Made by a program: the position numbers and the translations under genes
Source of the DNA: Hansschlegelia beijingensis
GTDB lineage: Bacteria > Pseudomonadota > Alphaproteobacteria > Rhizobiales > Methylopilaceae
Assembly: GCF_014196425.1 (NCBI RefSeq)
Contig: NZ_JACIDR010000005.1
Coordinates: forward strand, 155,122-219,121
Reading direction: 5' to 3'
DNA length: 64,000 nt
Notes under the pieces: model-generated
Told to the model about the DNA's origin: nothing
The model's input: only the letters and a program-made list of their open reading frames with translations
Database searches by the model: none
In this document: positions 20,074-30,700 of the stretch, one piece after another
Layout: every line of letters starts with the position of its first letter
Position numbering within the stretch: the first letter of the stretch is position 1

Positions 20074-21222
20074 TCAGCCTAGCGACGAAAGATGAACGAT
20101 GTCGTTCCACGTCGCGAACAGCATCAAGGCTAGCACCAGGGCGAAGCCCAGGCGCATCCCCATTTCCTGCATGCGCGGCCCCAATGGGCGGCCGCGCAGC
20201 GCTTCAATCGCATAGAAGAGAAGATGCCCGCCGTCGAGCATCGGGATCGGAACGAGGTTCAACAACCCGATCGAAACCGATAGAATCGCAGCAAGATTGA
20301 GCAGTGCTAGGAACCCTAGGCTGGCGAAGTCGCCCGAGGTCTTGGCGATCCGGATCGGGCCGCCGATCTGCTCGGTCGATTCTCTGCCGATCACCATCCG
20401 GCCGAGATAGGAGGCGGTGCGAGAAACCTGGAACCAGGTCTCCTGCGCGCCCGCCGCGACGGCCTCCAGGGGGCCATAGCGTTCGAGCCGCAGATTCTGC
20501 TGGTTGGTCGAGCGCTTGATTCCGAGCAGGCCGATCTTGAGCTTGTTGCCGAAGGGATCAGAGATCTCCTTCAGCCTCGGCGTCGCCTCGAGAGCGACCT
20601 GCTTGCCGGCGCGCTCCACGATCACCCGCAGCGGCTGATCGGCGCTGACCTCGACGATTCTCTGCATGTCGCTGAACGAGCGGATCGGAGAATCGTTGAT
20701 CCGCAGCACGAGGTCGCCGGGGACGAAGCCAGCCTCGGCCGCCGCGCTTCCCGGCTCGATCTCGTCCACCATCGCTTCCGTGACCGGCCGGCCGGCGACC
20801 ATGAACACGCCGGCGAAGATCGCGATCGCGAGCAGGAAGTTCGCGATGGGACCAGCGGCCACGATGGCCGCGCGGCTCGGCAGCGGCGCGAAGAAGAAGC
20901 TGCCGCGCCGCTCCTCCGGAGTCATCTTCTCCAGAAGCTCGACGTCGGGCCCGCTCGCGGCGTTCTCGTCTCCGGCGAAGCGCACATAGCCGCCCAGCGG
21001 AATCGCCGCGATGCGCCAGCGCGTGCCCCTCCGGTCGTTGAAGCCGAACAGCTCCGGCCCGAAGCCGATCGAGAAGGTCAGCACCCGCACGCCCGTCCAG
21101 CGCGCGACCAGGAAATGCCCGAGCTCGTGGAAGAAGATCACGAGCGTGAGCACGAACAGGAACGGGAGCAGATAGCCGAGAGTGGCTGAACCTGCGCCCA
21201 GCATCTCGTGGAGAAACGTCAT
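20074..21222 (-). CDS. rseP: RseP/MmpA-type site-2 protease
   Basis: Intramembrane zinc metalloprotease that releases envelope-stress sigma factors or clears signal peptides (MmpA in Caulobacter). 382 residues: HELGH zinc motif at 32-36 in the first helix, PDZ domain about 125-200 (VPGDLVLRINDSPIRS), and the second active-site motif LVPIPMLDGGH near residue 330, followed by a last helix. One PDZ domain is visible, fewer than E. coli RseP. Lies between dxr and bamA as in most Proteobacteria. Confidence 0.95.
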   Translation of the reverse strand: MTFLHEMLGAGSATLGYLLPFLFVLTLVIFFHELGHFLVARWTGVRVLTFSIGFGPELFGFNDRRGTRWRIAAIPLGGYVRFAGDENAASGPDVELLEKMTPEERRGSFFFAPLPSRAAIVAAGPIANFLLAIAIFAGVFMVAGRPVTEAMVDEIEPGSAAAEAGFVPGDLVLRINDSPIRSFSDMQRIVEVSADQPLRVIVERAGKQVALEATPRLKEISDPFGNKLKIGLLGIKRSTNQQNLRLERYGPLEAVAAGAQETWFQVSRTASYLGRMVIGRESTEQIGGPIRIAKTSGDFASLGFLALLNLAAILSVSIGLLNLVPIPMLDGGHLLFYAIEALRGRPLGPRMQEMGMRLGFALVLALMLFATWNDIVHLSSLG

Positions 21223-21277
21223 CGAATCCTCGAGTCAGGCGGCGCCAGACCGCGCCGCCACAGTGCGATCGCCCAGT

Positions 21278-22474
21278 CTACTGCGACCGGGGCCGGCTCT
21301 CCAGCAGACAAGCGGACGCGATTGCGCGAGCCTCGCCGTCGAGCGCGATGGCCTCGTCGATGGTGGCCGGCGCGGAGCTGAGCCCCCGTCGGCTCGCCTG
21401 ATCGAGCGCGTCGGCCACGATTCTGGGGATGTCCATGAAGCCGATGCGGCCATCGAGGAACAGCGCGACGGCCACCTCGTTCGCCGCGTTCAGGATGGTC
21501 GCCGCGGCGCCGCCCGCCTCCATCGCCTCGCGCGCGAGGCGAAGCGCCGGGAATCGATCGGGATCGGGCGCCTCGAAGGTCAACGAGCCGAGCTGAACGA
21601 GGTCGAGCCGGGGAGTCGGGGCGTCGATGCGATGCGGGTGGCCGAGCGCATAGGCGATCGGAACCCGCATGTCAGGCGCCGCGAGCCCGGCCGTCACGGC
21701 GCCGTCCCTGAACGTGACGAGCCCGTGCACGACCGACTGGGGATGCACCACCACGTCGAGCCGGCCGGCCTCCACGCCGAACAGATGAAGCGCCTCGATC
21801 AGCTCCAGCCCCTTGTTCATCAAGGTGGCGGAATCGATCGTGATCTTCGCGCCCATCGACCAGGTGGGATGCTTGAGCGCGTCCTCCGGACGAGCGGCGG
21901 CGATCCGGTCCGCGGGCCACTGCCGGAACGGCCCGCCGGAAGCGGTGATCGTCATCTTCTCGACGTCCGCGACCGGCTGGCCGCCGAGCGCCTGCAGCAA
22001 TGCGTTGTGCTCGGAATCGACCGGCAACAGCGTCGCGCCGGCGCGCCCGACCTCCGCCATGAAAGCCGCCCCGGCGCAGACGAGGCACTCCTTGGTGGCG
22101 AAAGCGACCGCGCCGCCGGTCCTCACCGCGGCGATCGTGGGGGCGAGGCCGGCCGCGCCGCTGATCGCCGCCATCGTCCAGTCGACGGGCAGCGAGGCCG
22201 CGTCCAGCATGGCCGAAAGACCTGCGCTCGCCGCAACGCCGGAACCCTCGAGGATGGAGGAAAGCCGCGGCCCCTGCGCCGGATCGGCGATCACGGCGCG
22301 CCGCGCCCCGGTTCTGGCCGCCAGCTCGGCGAGGCTTGCGGCGTCGTTCCCGGCGACGAGCGCTTCGACTTCAAACAGGTCCGGGTGCCGCTCGATCAGG
22401 TCGAGCGTCGCGCGGCCCACCGAGCCGGTCGCGCCCAGAACCGTGACGCGCCGCCTGCCGCCTGGGCTCACCAT
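21278..22474 (-). CDS. dxr: DXP reductoisomerase
   Basis: Makes MEP from DXP, the committed step of the non-mevalonate isoprenoid pathway, which also feeds undecaprenyl phosphate synthesis by the neighbouring uppS. 398 residues from ATG 22474: NADPH-binding VTVLGATGSVGRAT, ATKECLVCAG, LPVDSEHNALLQ (metal ligands Asp and Glu), ASGGPFR and SATLMNKGLELIEA. The ATG lies just before the cdsA stop, giving a short overlap. Confidence 0.97.
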   Translation of the reverse strand: MVSPGGRRRVTVLGATGSVGRATLDLIERHPDLFEVEALVAGNDAASLAELAARTGARRAVIADPAQGPRLSSILEGSGVAASAGLSAMLDAASLPVDWTMAAISGAAGLAPTIAAVRTGGAVAFATKECLVCAGAAFMAEVGRAGATLLPVDSEHNALLQALGGQPVADVEKMTITASGGPFRQWPADRIAAARPEDALKHPTWSMGAKITIDSATLMNKGLELIEALHLFGVEAGRLDVVVHPQSVVHGLVTFRDGAVTAGLAAPDMRVPIAYALGHPHRIDAPTPRLDLVQLGSLTFEAPDPDRFPALRLAREAMEAGGAAATILNAANEVAVALFLDGRIGFMDIPRIVADALDQASRRGLSSAPATIDEAIALDGEARAIASACLLESRPRSQ

Positions 22475-23322
22475 CGCAGAAGGCCCTGCCCCGCGCCGTC
22501 GAGCCCGCCGCGCGCGAGCCCGACCGCCGCCACGAAGGTGGCGGCGACGAGGAAGCCGTCGAGCCGGTCCATGAGGCCGCCATGGCCGGGGATCAGCTGG
22601 CTCGAGTCCTTTGCGCCGAAGGCGCGCTTCACGCCTGACTCGAACAGGTCCCCGAGCTCCGCCAGAACCGCCGTGACCAGCGCGACCAGGGCGACCGGCC
22701 AAAGATTGCCGACCCCGCCGAGCGCGGCGACGCCGACGCCCGCGCAGGCCGCCGCGGCCGCGCCGCCCACGGCGCCGGACCATGTCTTCTTCGGCGAGAT
22801 GCGGGGCGCGAGCTTCGGACCGCCGATCGCCCGGCCGGTGAAATAGGCTGCGATGTCCGTGGCCCACACCACGGCGAACAGCCAGAGCGTCGCGAGCAGC
22901 CCGTCATGCGGGTCGCGCCGCAGGAGGATCACCCCGATGAAGACGGCGGCCCCGTAGGGCACGGCGGCGGCTGTGACATAGACCGGACGCGCCAGCAGCG
23001 CGGCGGCGGCGGCCCCGATGGCGAGCGCCGCAGCGATCACCCAGAACGGGATGGCGAAGTAGCTCGCGAGCCCGACCAGCGCGCCGGCGACGCCGAGCGT
23101 GAGCCCGACCGTCTGCGCCGCGCGCCGCCGCGCCCTCGGATCAGGCGAGGAGAGCCAGGCCCACTCGACTCCGACCGCGACGCCGGCGAGCGTCCAGAAG
23201 ACGGCGAACAGGAGGCCCCCGATCCAGGCCGATAGCAGCGCCGCGGCGATCATGACGACGCCTGAGACGACGCGTTTCGCCAGCTCCGAGGAGCTGCGGG
23301 CCGCCTGCGGAGCTTCCGTCAC
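22468..23322 (-). CDS. cdsA: Phosphatidate cytidylyltransferase
   Basis: Makes CDP-diacylglycerol, precursor of all phospholipids. 284 residues with about eight membrane helices and the family signature near the C-terminus, [19 protein letters not shown] followed by [18 protein letters not shown] start at 23322 is placed by the GTGA overlap with the uppS stop; the frame is open upstream but only as a shadow of uppS. Confidence 0.95.
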   Translation of the reverse strand: MTEAPQAARSSSELAKRVVSGVVMIAAALLSAWIGGLLFAVFWTLAGVAVGVEWAWLSSPDPRARRRAAQTVGLTLGVAGALVGLASYFAIPFWVIAAALAIGAAAAALLARPVYVTAAAVPYGAAVFIGVILLRRDPHDGLLATLWLFAVVWATDIAAYFTGRAIGGPKLAPRISPKKTWSGAVGGAAAAACAGVGVAALGGVGNLWPVALVALVTAVLAELGDLFESGVKRAFGAKDSSQLIPGHGGLMDRLDGFLVAATFVAAVGLARGGLDGAGQGLLRW

Positions 23323-24092
23323 GCGCCGGTCCGCGCCGCGCGACCGCCATAGCGACGCTGCCGCGACCGGAAGCTCGCGATGGCCTCCTCGAAGTCGGAG
23401 CGGCCGAAATCCGGCCAGAACTGCGGCAGGAACACGAACTCCGCATAGGCGCTCTGCCACAGCAGGAAGTTCGACAGCCGCAGCTCCCCGCTCGTGCGGA
23501 TCACCAGATCCGGATCGGGGATGTTCGCGGTGTCGAGATGCGCCGAAATGCACGCGACGTCGATGTCCGCAGGGTCGAGGCGGCCATCGCGCACCTCCGC
23601 GGCGATCCGCCGGACCGCGCGCACGATCTCCTGCCGGCCGCCATAGTTGAAGGCGACGACGAGGTTCAGGCCGGTGTTCGCCCGCGTCAGACTCTCGGCC
23701 TCCTCGAGCAGGTTCGCGATGTCCTGCGGGAGCCCCTCCCGCTCGCCGATCACCCGCACGCGCACGTTCTCGCGGTGCAGCTCGGAGAGATCCCGCCGGA
23801 TGAAGAGCCGCAACAGATTGAGCAGGTCGGAGACCTCCTCGGCGGGCCGCGACCAGTTCTCCGAGGAGAAGCTGTAGAGCGTGAGGTACCGGACGCCGAG
23901 CTCATAGGCCGCCTGGACGGCGCGCCTCAGCGCCTCCACGCCGCGGCGGTGGCCTTCGAGCCGCGGCAGCCCGCGCGCCGCAGCCCAACGCCCATTGCCG
24001 TCCATGATGATCGCGACGTGCCGCGGCGGCGCGCCTTCGGCCGCCTGCTCGGCCGGAGTTCCACTCAATCTGCTCAGACTGCTCGGCGACAT
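23319..24092 (-). CDS. uppS: Undecaprenyl diphosphate synthase
   Basis: Cis-prenyltransferase producing the C55 lipid carrier for peptidoglycan and surface polysaccharides. 257 residues from ATG 24092: [13 protein letters not shown] (catalytic Asp), [32 protein letters not shown] and [12 protein letters not shown]. An upstream ATG at 24197 would add 35 atypical residues and is less likely. Coupled to cdsA by a GTGA overlap. Confidence 0.96.
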   Translation of the reverse strand: MSPSSLSRLSGTPAEQAAEGAPPRHVAIIMDGNGRWAAARGLPRLEGHRRGVEALRRAVQAAYELGVRYLTLYSFSSENWSRPAEEVSDLLNLLRLFIRRDLSELHRENVRVRVIGEREGLPQDIANLLEEAESLTRANTGLNLVVAFNYGGRQEIVRAVRRIAAEVRDGRLDPADIDVACISAHLDTANIPDPDLVIRTSGELRLSNFLLWQSAYAEFVFLPQFWPDFGRSDFEEAIASFRSRQRRYGGRAARTGA

Positions 24093-24193
24093 GGCAGGGC
24101 CCGGACCAGCATGCTCGAAGCCCCGGTCCGGCATGGCCAGGACCTTCGTCACATTCGGCCTGGCGGCCGAGGCGGCTATCCGTCCGGAGGGTA

Positions 24194-24757
24194 TCACACC
24201 TGCAGGATATCTTTTTCCTTCGCCGCGACCGCCTGGTCGATCTCTGCGACCGAGGCGTCCGTGGCCTTCTGGACCTGATCCGCCAGGCGGTCGTGGTCGT
24301 CCTGGCTGATGTCGCCGTCCTTCTCGTTCTTCTTCAGGGTGTCGAGGCCGTCGCGGCGGACGTGCCGCACGGCGATCCGCGCCTGCTCGGCGTATTTGTG
24401 GGCGACCTTGACGAGCTCCTTGCGCCGCTCGGCGTTGAGCTCCGGCAGAGGGATCCGCATGAGCTGACCCTCGGTGATCGGGTTGAGGCCCAGATTGGCC
24501 TCCCGGATCGCCTTCTCCACGGCGCCGACCATGGAGCGGTCCCAGACCTGAACGCTCAGCATGCGCGATTCGGGCACGCTGACCGTCGCGACCTGGTTGA
24601 GCGGCATCTCGGCGCCGTAGGCGTTCACCGTCACCGGGTCGAGCAGGTTCGCCGAAGCGCGGCCTGTGCGAAGCCCCTGAAGGTCGGTCTTCAGCGAGGC
24701 GATCGCCCCCTGCATGCGGCGCTTGATGTCATCGATGTCGAACGAACCGGCGGACAT
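24194..24757 (-). CDS. frr: Ribosome recycling factor
   Basis: Splits post-termination ribosomes together with EF-G. 187 residues, full length, with [14 protein letters not shown] near the N-terminus, [16 protein letters not shown] and [14 protein letters not shown]. About 100 bases separate its stop from uppS, and 47 bases separate its start from pyrH, so it is within the rpsB-tsf-pyrH-frr string. Confidence 0.98.
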   Translation of the reverse strand: MSAGSFDIDDIKRRMQGAIASLKTDLQGLRTGRASANLLDPVTVNAYGAEMPLNQVATVSVPESRMLSVQVWDRSMVGAVEKAIREANLGLNPITEGQLMRIPLPELNAERRKELVKVAHKYAEQARIAVRHVRRDGLDTLKKNEKDGDISQDDHDRLADQVQKATDASVAEIDQAVAAKEKDILQV

Positions 24758-24804
24758 GATGGAGATGCTTCCTGCTTGCGGGCCTGAAGGGCGCTTGAGG
24801 CGCG

Positions 24805-25536
24805 TCAGCTCGTGACGATCGTCGCGCGTCCTCCGCCGCAGATGACCGCCGGGATCGAGCCGGGCTCATGGATGGAAAACACGATTAGCGGAAGTGCGTT
24901 CTCGCGGGCAAGCGCGAAGGCCGCCGCGTCCATGACCTTGAGGTCGCGCTGAAGCACCTCGTCATGGGTGACGCGGTCGAAGCGCGTGGCTGTCGGATCG
25001 GTCTTGGGATCGCCGGTGTAGACGCCGTCGACCTGCGTCGCCTTCAGAAGCGCGTCGCAGCCGGTCTCGATCGCTCGCAGGGCCGCCGCGGTGTCGGTGG
25101 TGAAGAACGGATTGCCCGTTCCGGCCGCGAAGATCACGACCCTCCCGCGGTCGAGATGCGCCAGCGCGCGGGGCCGGGTGTAGGTCTCGCAGACGGCCGG
25201 CATGTCGAGCGCAGACAGCACCCGCGTCTGCACGCCCTGCCGCATCAACGCGGCCGCGAGCGCGAGCGCGTTCATGACGGTGGCGAGCATGCCCATGTAG
25301 TCGCCGGTCGCCCGGTCGACGCCCTGGGCCGAGACCTGCACGCCGCGGAAGATGTTGCCGCCGCCGACGACCACCGCGAGTTCGACCCCGAGCGCATGCG
25401 CCGCCGCGAGATCGGCGGCGATGCGGTCCACGGTCGGCTGATGGAGCCCGAAGGCGGAGGGCCCCATCAGGGCCTCGCCCGACACCTTGACGAGGACGCG
25501 TCGATAGAGCGGCGTCGTCGCGGAGGCGGGCGTCAC
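24805..25536 (-). CDS. pyrH: Uridylate kinase
   Basis: Phosphorylates UMP to UDP; the bacterial hexameric type of the amino-acid-kinase fold. 243 residues with [40 protein letters not shown] and the C-terminal [10 protein letters not shown]. Four bases after the tsf stop, in the translation operon. Confidence 0.97.
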   Translation of the reverse strand: MTPASATTPLYRRVLVKVSGEALMGPSAFGLHQPTVDRIAADLAAAHALGVELAVVVGGGNIFRGVQVSAQGVDRATGDYMGMLATVMNALALAAALMRQGVQTRVLSALDMPAVCETYTRPRALAHLDRGRVVIFAAGTGNPFFTTDTAAALRAIETGCDALLKATQVDGVYTGDPKTDPTATRFDRVTHDEVLQRDLKVMDAAAFALARENALPLIVFSIHEPGSIPAVICGGGRATIVTS

Positions 25537-25540
25537 GGCG

Positions 25541-26470
25541 TCAGCTTTTCGTGCCGGCGGCCGCGGCGACCTCGGCCGCGAAGTCGCTTTCCTCGCGCTC
25601 GACGCCCTCGCCCAGCGCGAGCCGGACGAAGCCGGTGATCTCGATCGGGGCGCCGACTTCGGCCTCGGCCGCCTTCACGGCCTGGGCGACGGTCTTGGAG
25701 CCGTCATGCACGAAGGGCTGATCGACGAGGCAGACCTCCTTGTAGAAGGTCTTGACGCCGCTCTCGACGATCTTCTCGACGACGTTCTCGGGCTTGCCCG
25801 AGGCGCGCGCCTTGTCGGCCAGAACGTTGCGCTCGCGCTCGACGATCGCAGGGTCGAGCGAGGCCGCGTCGAGAGCCTGCGGGTTGATCGCCGCGATGTG
25901 CATCGCGACCTGACGACCGAGCGCGGCGAGCGGCTCGGCCTTGCCCTCGGACTTGAGCCCGACGAGGACCGCGATCTTGCCGAGGTTCGGCGCGACCGGC
26001 GAATGCACGTAGGAGCCCACGACGCCGGCCGGCACGACGATCTGCGCCGCGCGGCGCAGCGTCATGTTCTCGCCGATCTTGGCGACGGTCGCCTGGATCT
26101 TCTCCTGGACGCTGCCGCCGCCCGGATAACCGGCCGCCTCGATGGTCGAGACGTCGGCGCCGGCCTCGAGCGCGACGGTCGCGATCGTGGCGACCATCTC
26201 CTGGAATTCCGGGTTGCGCGCGACGAAGTCCGTCTCGGCGTTCACCTCGATCGCGACGCCCTTCGGGCCCGCCACCGCAAGCGCCACCAGACCTTCCGCC
26301 GCGACGCGGCCGGCCTTCTTGGCGGCCTTGGCGAGGCCCTTCTTGCGCAGCCAGTCGACCGCGGCCTCCATGTCGCCGCCGGCCTCGCCGAGCGCATTCT
26401 TGCAGTCCATCATGCCGGCGCCGGTCTTCTCGCGAAGCTCCTTCACCATGGCTGCGGTGATGTTGGCCAT
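25541..26470 (-). CDS. tsf: Elongation factor Ts
   Basis: Nucleotide exchange factor for EF-Tu. 309 residues: N-terminal UBA-like domain with [16 protein letters not shown], then [10 protein letters not shown] at about residue 78-87 (EF-Tu contact), and the coiled C-terminal core. Downstream of rpsB, as in nearly all bacteria. Confidence 0.98.
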   Translation of the reverse strand: MANITAAMVKELREKTGAGMMDCKNALGEAGGDMEAAVDWLRKKGLAKAAKKAGRVAAEGLVALAVAGPKGVAIEVNAETDFVARNPEFQEMVATIATVALEAGADVSTIEAAGYPGGGSVQEKIQATVAKIGENMTLRRAAQIVVPAGVVGSYVHSPVAPNLGKIAVLVGLKSEGKAEPLAALGRQVAMHIAAINPQALDAASLDPAIVERERNVLADKARASGKPENVVEKIVESGVKTFYKEVCLVDQPFVHDGSKTVAQAVKAAEAEVGAPIEITGFVRLALGEGVEREESDFAAEVAAAAGTKS

Positions 26471-26519
26471 TGTATCCTCTAACTCGCGCCGCCACGCGGG
26501 ACGACGAATGTCGGTTGGG

Positions 26520-26541
26520 GCCCGCGCCTGACGACGCGGGC
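26520..26541 (-). terminator. Hairpin between rpsB and tsf
   Basis: Seven-bp stem GCCCGCG / CGCGGGC with an 8-base loop in the 85-base spacer; no U-run follows. Possibly a partial terminator or RNA stability element that sets the rpsB to tsf ratio. Confidence 0.35.
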
Positions 26542-26555
26542 GTCCCGATCGATCG

Positions 26556-27584
26556 TCAGGCCGCGACGCCGGCGAGGTGCTCGCGCGCCTGCGCGACCCA
26601 GCCTTCGCGGTCGATGCGGCCGTTGAGCTTCATGTCGGCGTCCGCCTTCGCGACGTCCTCCGGCTTCATCGCCGAGAGCTGCCAGTAGTGGTAGATGCCG
26701 TACTCGTTCAGCTTCTGCTCGAGCTGCGGGCCGACGCCCGTGAGCTTCGACAGATCGTCCGGCGCGCCGCGCGGAGCGGCGAGCAGCTCGAACGCCTCCT
26801 CGGCCGCCTCGGGCTCGGCGGTCTCGGCGACGGCGATCGCCGGCTCCTCGAGCGCGGGCTCCTCCTGCGCGCCGAGATCGACGCCGAGGTCGCCCTGGCC
26901 GCGGCCGATGCCGTCGATCGCGGCGCGGGCGATCAGGTCGCCGTAGAGCGCAAGCGCGCGGCCGGCGTCGTCATTGCCCGGGATCGGATAGGTGATGCCT
27001 TCCGGATCCGAATTGGTGTCGAGGATCGCCGCGACCGGGATGCCGAGCCGCTGCGCTTCCTTGACGGCGATCTGCTCCTTGTTCGTGTCGATCACGAAGA
27101 TCAGGTTCGGCAGGCCGCCCATGTCCTTGATGCCGCCGAGCGTCTTCTCGAGCTTGTCGCGCTCGCGCGACAGCGTCAGACGCTCCTTCTTGGTGAAGCC
27201 CTGGGCCTCGCCGGAGAGCATCTCCTCGAGCTTGCGCAGGCGCTGGATCGAGCCGGAGATCGTCTTCCAGTTGGTCAGCATGCCGCCGAGCCAGCGGGAG
27301 TTGACGAAGTACTGGGCCGACCGGCGCGCCGAATCCGCGACGATGTCGGCGGCCTGGCGCTTGGTGCCGACGATGAGCACGCGGCCGCCGCCGGCGACGA
27401 CGTCGCTCACGGCCTGAAGCGCGCGGTGCAGCAGCGGCACCGTCTGGGCGAGGTCGATGATGTGGATGTTGTTGCGGGCGCCGAAGATGTAGGGGCCCAT
27501 CTTCGGGTTCCAGCGGTGGGCCTGATGGCCGAAATGCACGCCAGCTTCGAGCAGCTGGCGCATCGTGAAGTCGGGAAGCGCCAT
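26556..27584 (-). CDS. rpsB: 30S ribosomal protein S2 with C-terminal extension
   Basis: S2 of the small subunit. The start ATG 27584 gives [21 protein letters not shown], the family N-terminus; the longer upstream frame is rejected. 342 residues rather than about 250: after the S2 core (to about 235) an acidic Ala/Glu linker leads to a helix-hairpin-helix-like tail (about 270-342: [19 protein letters not shown]), a form seen in many Hyphomicrobiales. Confidence 0.97.
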   Translation of the reverse strand: MALPDFTMRQLLEAGVHFGHQAHRWNPKMGPYIFGARNNIHIIDLAQTVPLLHRALQAVSDVVAGGGRVLIVGTKRQAADIVADSARRSAQYFVNSRWLGGMLTNWKTISGSIQRLRKLEEMLSGEAQGFTKKERLTLSRERDKLEKTLGGIKDMGGLPNLIFVIDTNKEQIAVKEAQRLGIPVAAILDTNSDPEGITYPIPGNDDAGRALALYGDLIARAAIDGIGRGQGDLGVDLGAQEEPALEEPAIAVAETAEPEAAEEAFELLAAPRGAPDDLSKLTGVGPQLEQKLNEYGIYHYWQLSAMKPEDVAKADADMKLNGRIDREGWVAQAREHLAGVAA

Positions 27585-27615
27585 TTTCGTATTCTCCGGT
27601 TGCCTTCGCGGGCGC

Positions 27616-27635
27616 CGCTGGCTCTCTGGCCAGCG
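27616..27635 (-). promoter_or_regulatory. Leader hairpin upstream of rpsB
   Basis: Stem CGCTGGC / GCCAGCG with a 6-base loop, lying 32-51 bases before the rpsB start in the predicted leader. S2 is known to repress its own message in other bacteria, so this could be part of such a site, but no match to a described leader was established. Confidence 0.3.
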
Positions 27636-27683
27636 CCGGAACGGCTTGGTTATCGCCGCCTGCCCGCGTGTGGGATGGCGCGG

Positions 27684-27713
27684 CTTATAGGCGAAAGGCG
27701 GACATGAAGGCAA
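27684..27713 (-). promoter_or_regulatory. Likely rpsB promoter
   Basis: On the minus strand TTGCCT (27713-27708) and TATAAG (27689-27684) are spaced by 18 bases; the -10 matches the consensus in five of six positions. It would give a leader of about 90 bases before rpsB and separates rpsB from dnaE. Confidence 0.5.
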
Positions 27714-27764
27714 GCCGAGAGCCTGCCCGCCTTTCAGGTTGAAGCGCGCTGGATCCGCGGCATC

Positions 27765-30700
27765 TCAGGCGGCCTCGACCGCGACGACGCCCGGCACGGT
27801 CTTCAGCGCCCCGGCGATCTGCGGCGAGACCCGATAGCGGCCGGGCAGCCTGATCTCGACCTCGGTCTCCTCCTCGTCCAGCAGAAGGACGACCGAGACC
27901 TCCCCGTCGCCGGCCTCCAGCCGCCGCGAGACGTGCTCCATCGGTTCGGCCGCCCGCATGAAGATGCGCACGGAGCGCTGCAGCCGCTCCGCCGCCTGGT
28001 CGAGCGGTTCGACATGCTCGAGCCGCAGTCGCAGCTCGTCGCCCTCCACGGCGGCCGACACCCCGACGATCACCGGCGTGTTGGGTTCGAGCAGGTCGCG
28101 GTATTTGGCGAGTCCTTCCGAGAAGATCACCGCCTCATAGTGCCCCGTCGGGTCCGACAGGGTGACCACGCCCATGCGGTTGCCGGTCTTGGTCTTGCGC
28201 TCCTGCCGGGTCAGCACCGTGGCGGCGAGCCGGCCCGCCGTCGCGCCCGCCTTGGCGGCGGCCGCGAAGTCCGCGAAGCGCCTCACCCTCAGCTTCTCCA
28301 GCAGCGCCTGGTAGTCGTCGAGCGGATGGCCCGAGAGGAAGAAGCCGACCGCCTCATACTCGCGCTTCAGACGCTCGCCCGCCGACCAGGCCTCGTGCGG
28401 CTGCGGGCGGATCGGCTCCTCGGCCGCCTCGAAGAAGCCGAACTGGCCGATCGCCTCGTCGTCCCTGGTGCGGGAGGCGATCGCCATCACGGCGTCGACG
28501 CTCGCGAGCGCCCGGGCGCGGTCCGGCTCGAGCGCGTCGAGCGCGCCCGCCTGGACCAGGCTTTCCAGCGCGCGCCGCGGCAGGGCCTTGGCGTCGAGGC
28601 GCCTGGCGAAATCCCGCAGATCGCGGAACTTGCCCTCGCGCCGCTGCGCCACGATGCCCTCGACCGCCTGCGGCCCGACGCCCTTCAGCGCCGCGAGCGC
28701 GTAGAGGATCGCACCGTCCTCGACGTCGAAGGCGACGTTGGAGCGGTTCACGCAAGGCGGCCGCACGGCGATTCCGAGCCGCATGGCCTCCTGACGGAAC
28801 TCGGCCAGCTTGTCGGTCGAGCCCATGTCCAGCGTCATCGAGGCCGCCAGGAACTCCACCGGATAGGTCGCCTTGAGATAGGCGGTCTGGTAGGCGACCA
28901 GGGCGTAGGCGGCGGCGTGGCTCTTGTTGAAGCCGTAGTCCGCGAACTTCGCGAGCAGCTCGAAGATCGTGGCCGCGTCGGCCTTGCCGATGCCGCGCTC
29001 GACCGCGCCGGAGACGAAGCGTTCGCGCTGCGCGTCCATCTCGGAGCGGATCTTCTTGCCCATCGCGCGGCGCAGCAGGTCGGCTTCGCCGAGCGAGTAG
29101 CCGGCGAGCGACTGCGCCACCTGCATCACCTGTTCCTGGTAGATGATGACGCCGAACGTCTCGGACAGGATCGGTTCGAGCTTGGGGTGCAGGTACTCCG
29201 GCTTCTCGAGCCCGTGCTTGCGCGCGCAGTAGGTCGGGATGTTCGCCATCGGGCCCGGCCGGTAGAGCGCGACCAGCGCGATGATGTCCTCGAAGCGGTC
29301 CGGCTTCATGTCGGCGAGCGCACGCCGCATTCCCGCGCTTTCGAGCTGGAACACCCCGACGGTCTCGCCCCGCGACAGCATCGCGTAGGTCGCCGGATCG
29401 TCGATCGGGATCGTCTCGAGGTCGAGCTCCACGCCGCGCTGCCGCAGCAGCTTCGCGGTGGTCGACAGCGTGGTCAGCGTCTTGAGGCCAAGGAAGTCGA
29501 ACTTCACGAGGCCCGCGGGCTCCACCCACTTCATGTTGAACTGGGTGACCGGCATTTCGGAGCGCGGATCGCGGTAGAGCGGCACCAGCTGCTCGAGCGG
29601 CCGGTCGCCGATGACGATGCCGGCCGCATGCGTCGAGGCGTGGCGGTAGAGGCCCTCGAGCTTCAGCGCGATGTCGAGCATGCGCCCGACGGTCGGGTCC
29701 GTGTTACGGGCCTCGGCGAGCTTCGGCTCGTCGCCGACCGCCTGCTTGAGCGTCACCGGATTGGCCGGGTTCTGCGGAACGAGCTTGCAGAGCTTGTCGA
29801 CCTGCCCGTAGGGCATTTCGAGCACGCGCCCGACGTCGCGCATCACGCCGCGCGCCTGCAGCGTGCCGAAGGTGATGATCTGCGCCACGCGGTCCTGGCC
29901 GTAGCGGTCCTGGACGTAGCGGATCACCTCCTCGCGCCGGTCCTGGCAGAAGTCGATGTCGAAGTCCGGCATCGACACGCGCTCGGGATTGAGGAAGCGC
30001 TCGAACAGCAGCCCGAACCTCAGCGGGTCGAGGTCCGTGATGGTGAGCGCGTAAGCGACGAGCGAGCCTGCGCCGGAGCCGCGGCCCGGGCCGACCGGAA
30101 TGCCCTGCGCCTTCGCCCATTTGATGAAGTCCGAGACGATCAGGAAGTAGCCCGGATATTTCATGCGCTCGATGACGCCGAGCTCGAACTCGAGACGCGC
30201 CTCGTAGTCCTGCACCGAGAGCCCGGGCGCGGGTTCGTGGGCGGCGAGCCGGGCCGCAAGGCCCGCCTGCGCCTGACGCCGGAGCTCCGCGGCCTCGGCG
30301 TCGGCGCCGTCCGCGGTCGCGTCGCCCACCGTGAAGCGCGGCAGGATCGGCTTGGCGGTGCGGGGCCGGTAGGCGCTCCGCCGTGCGATCTCGACGGTGT
30401 TCTCGAGCGCCTCCGGCAGATCGGAGAACAGCGCCGCCATCTCGGCGCGGGTCTTGAGGTAGTGGTCGGGCGACATCTGCCGGCGGTCGGTCTCGGCCAG
30501 CACCCGGCCGTCGGCCAGGCAGATGAGCGCGTCGTGCGCCTCGTGGTCGGCGCGCTCCACGAACCGCGCGCCGTTCGTGGCGACGAGCGGCAGCCCCCGC
30601 TCATAGGCGAGCCCGACCAAAGCGGGCTCGACGGCGGCCTCGCCCGGCAGGCCGTGTCGCTGCAGCTCGATATAGAGCCGGTCGCCGAAGAAGCCCGAAA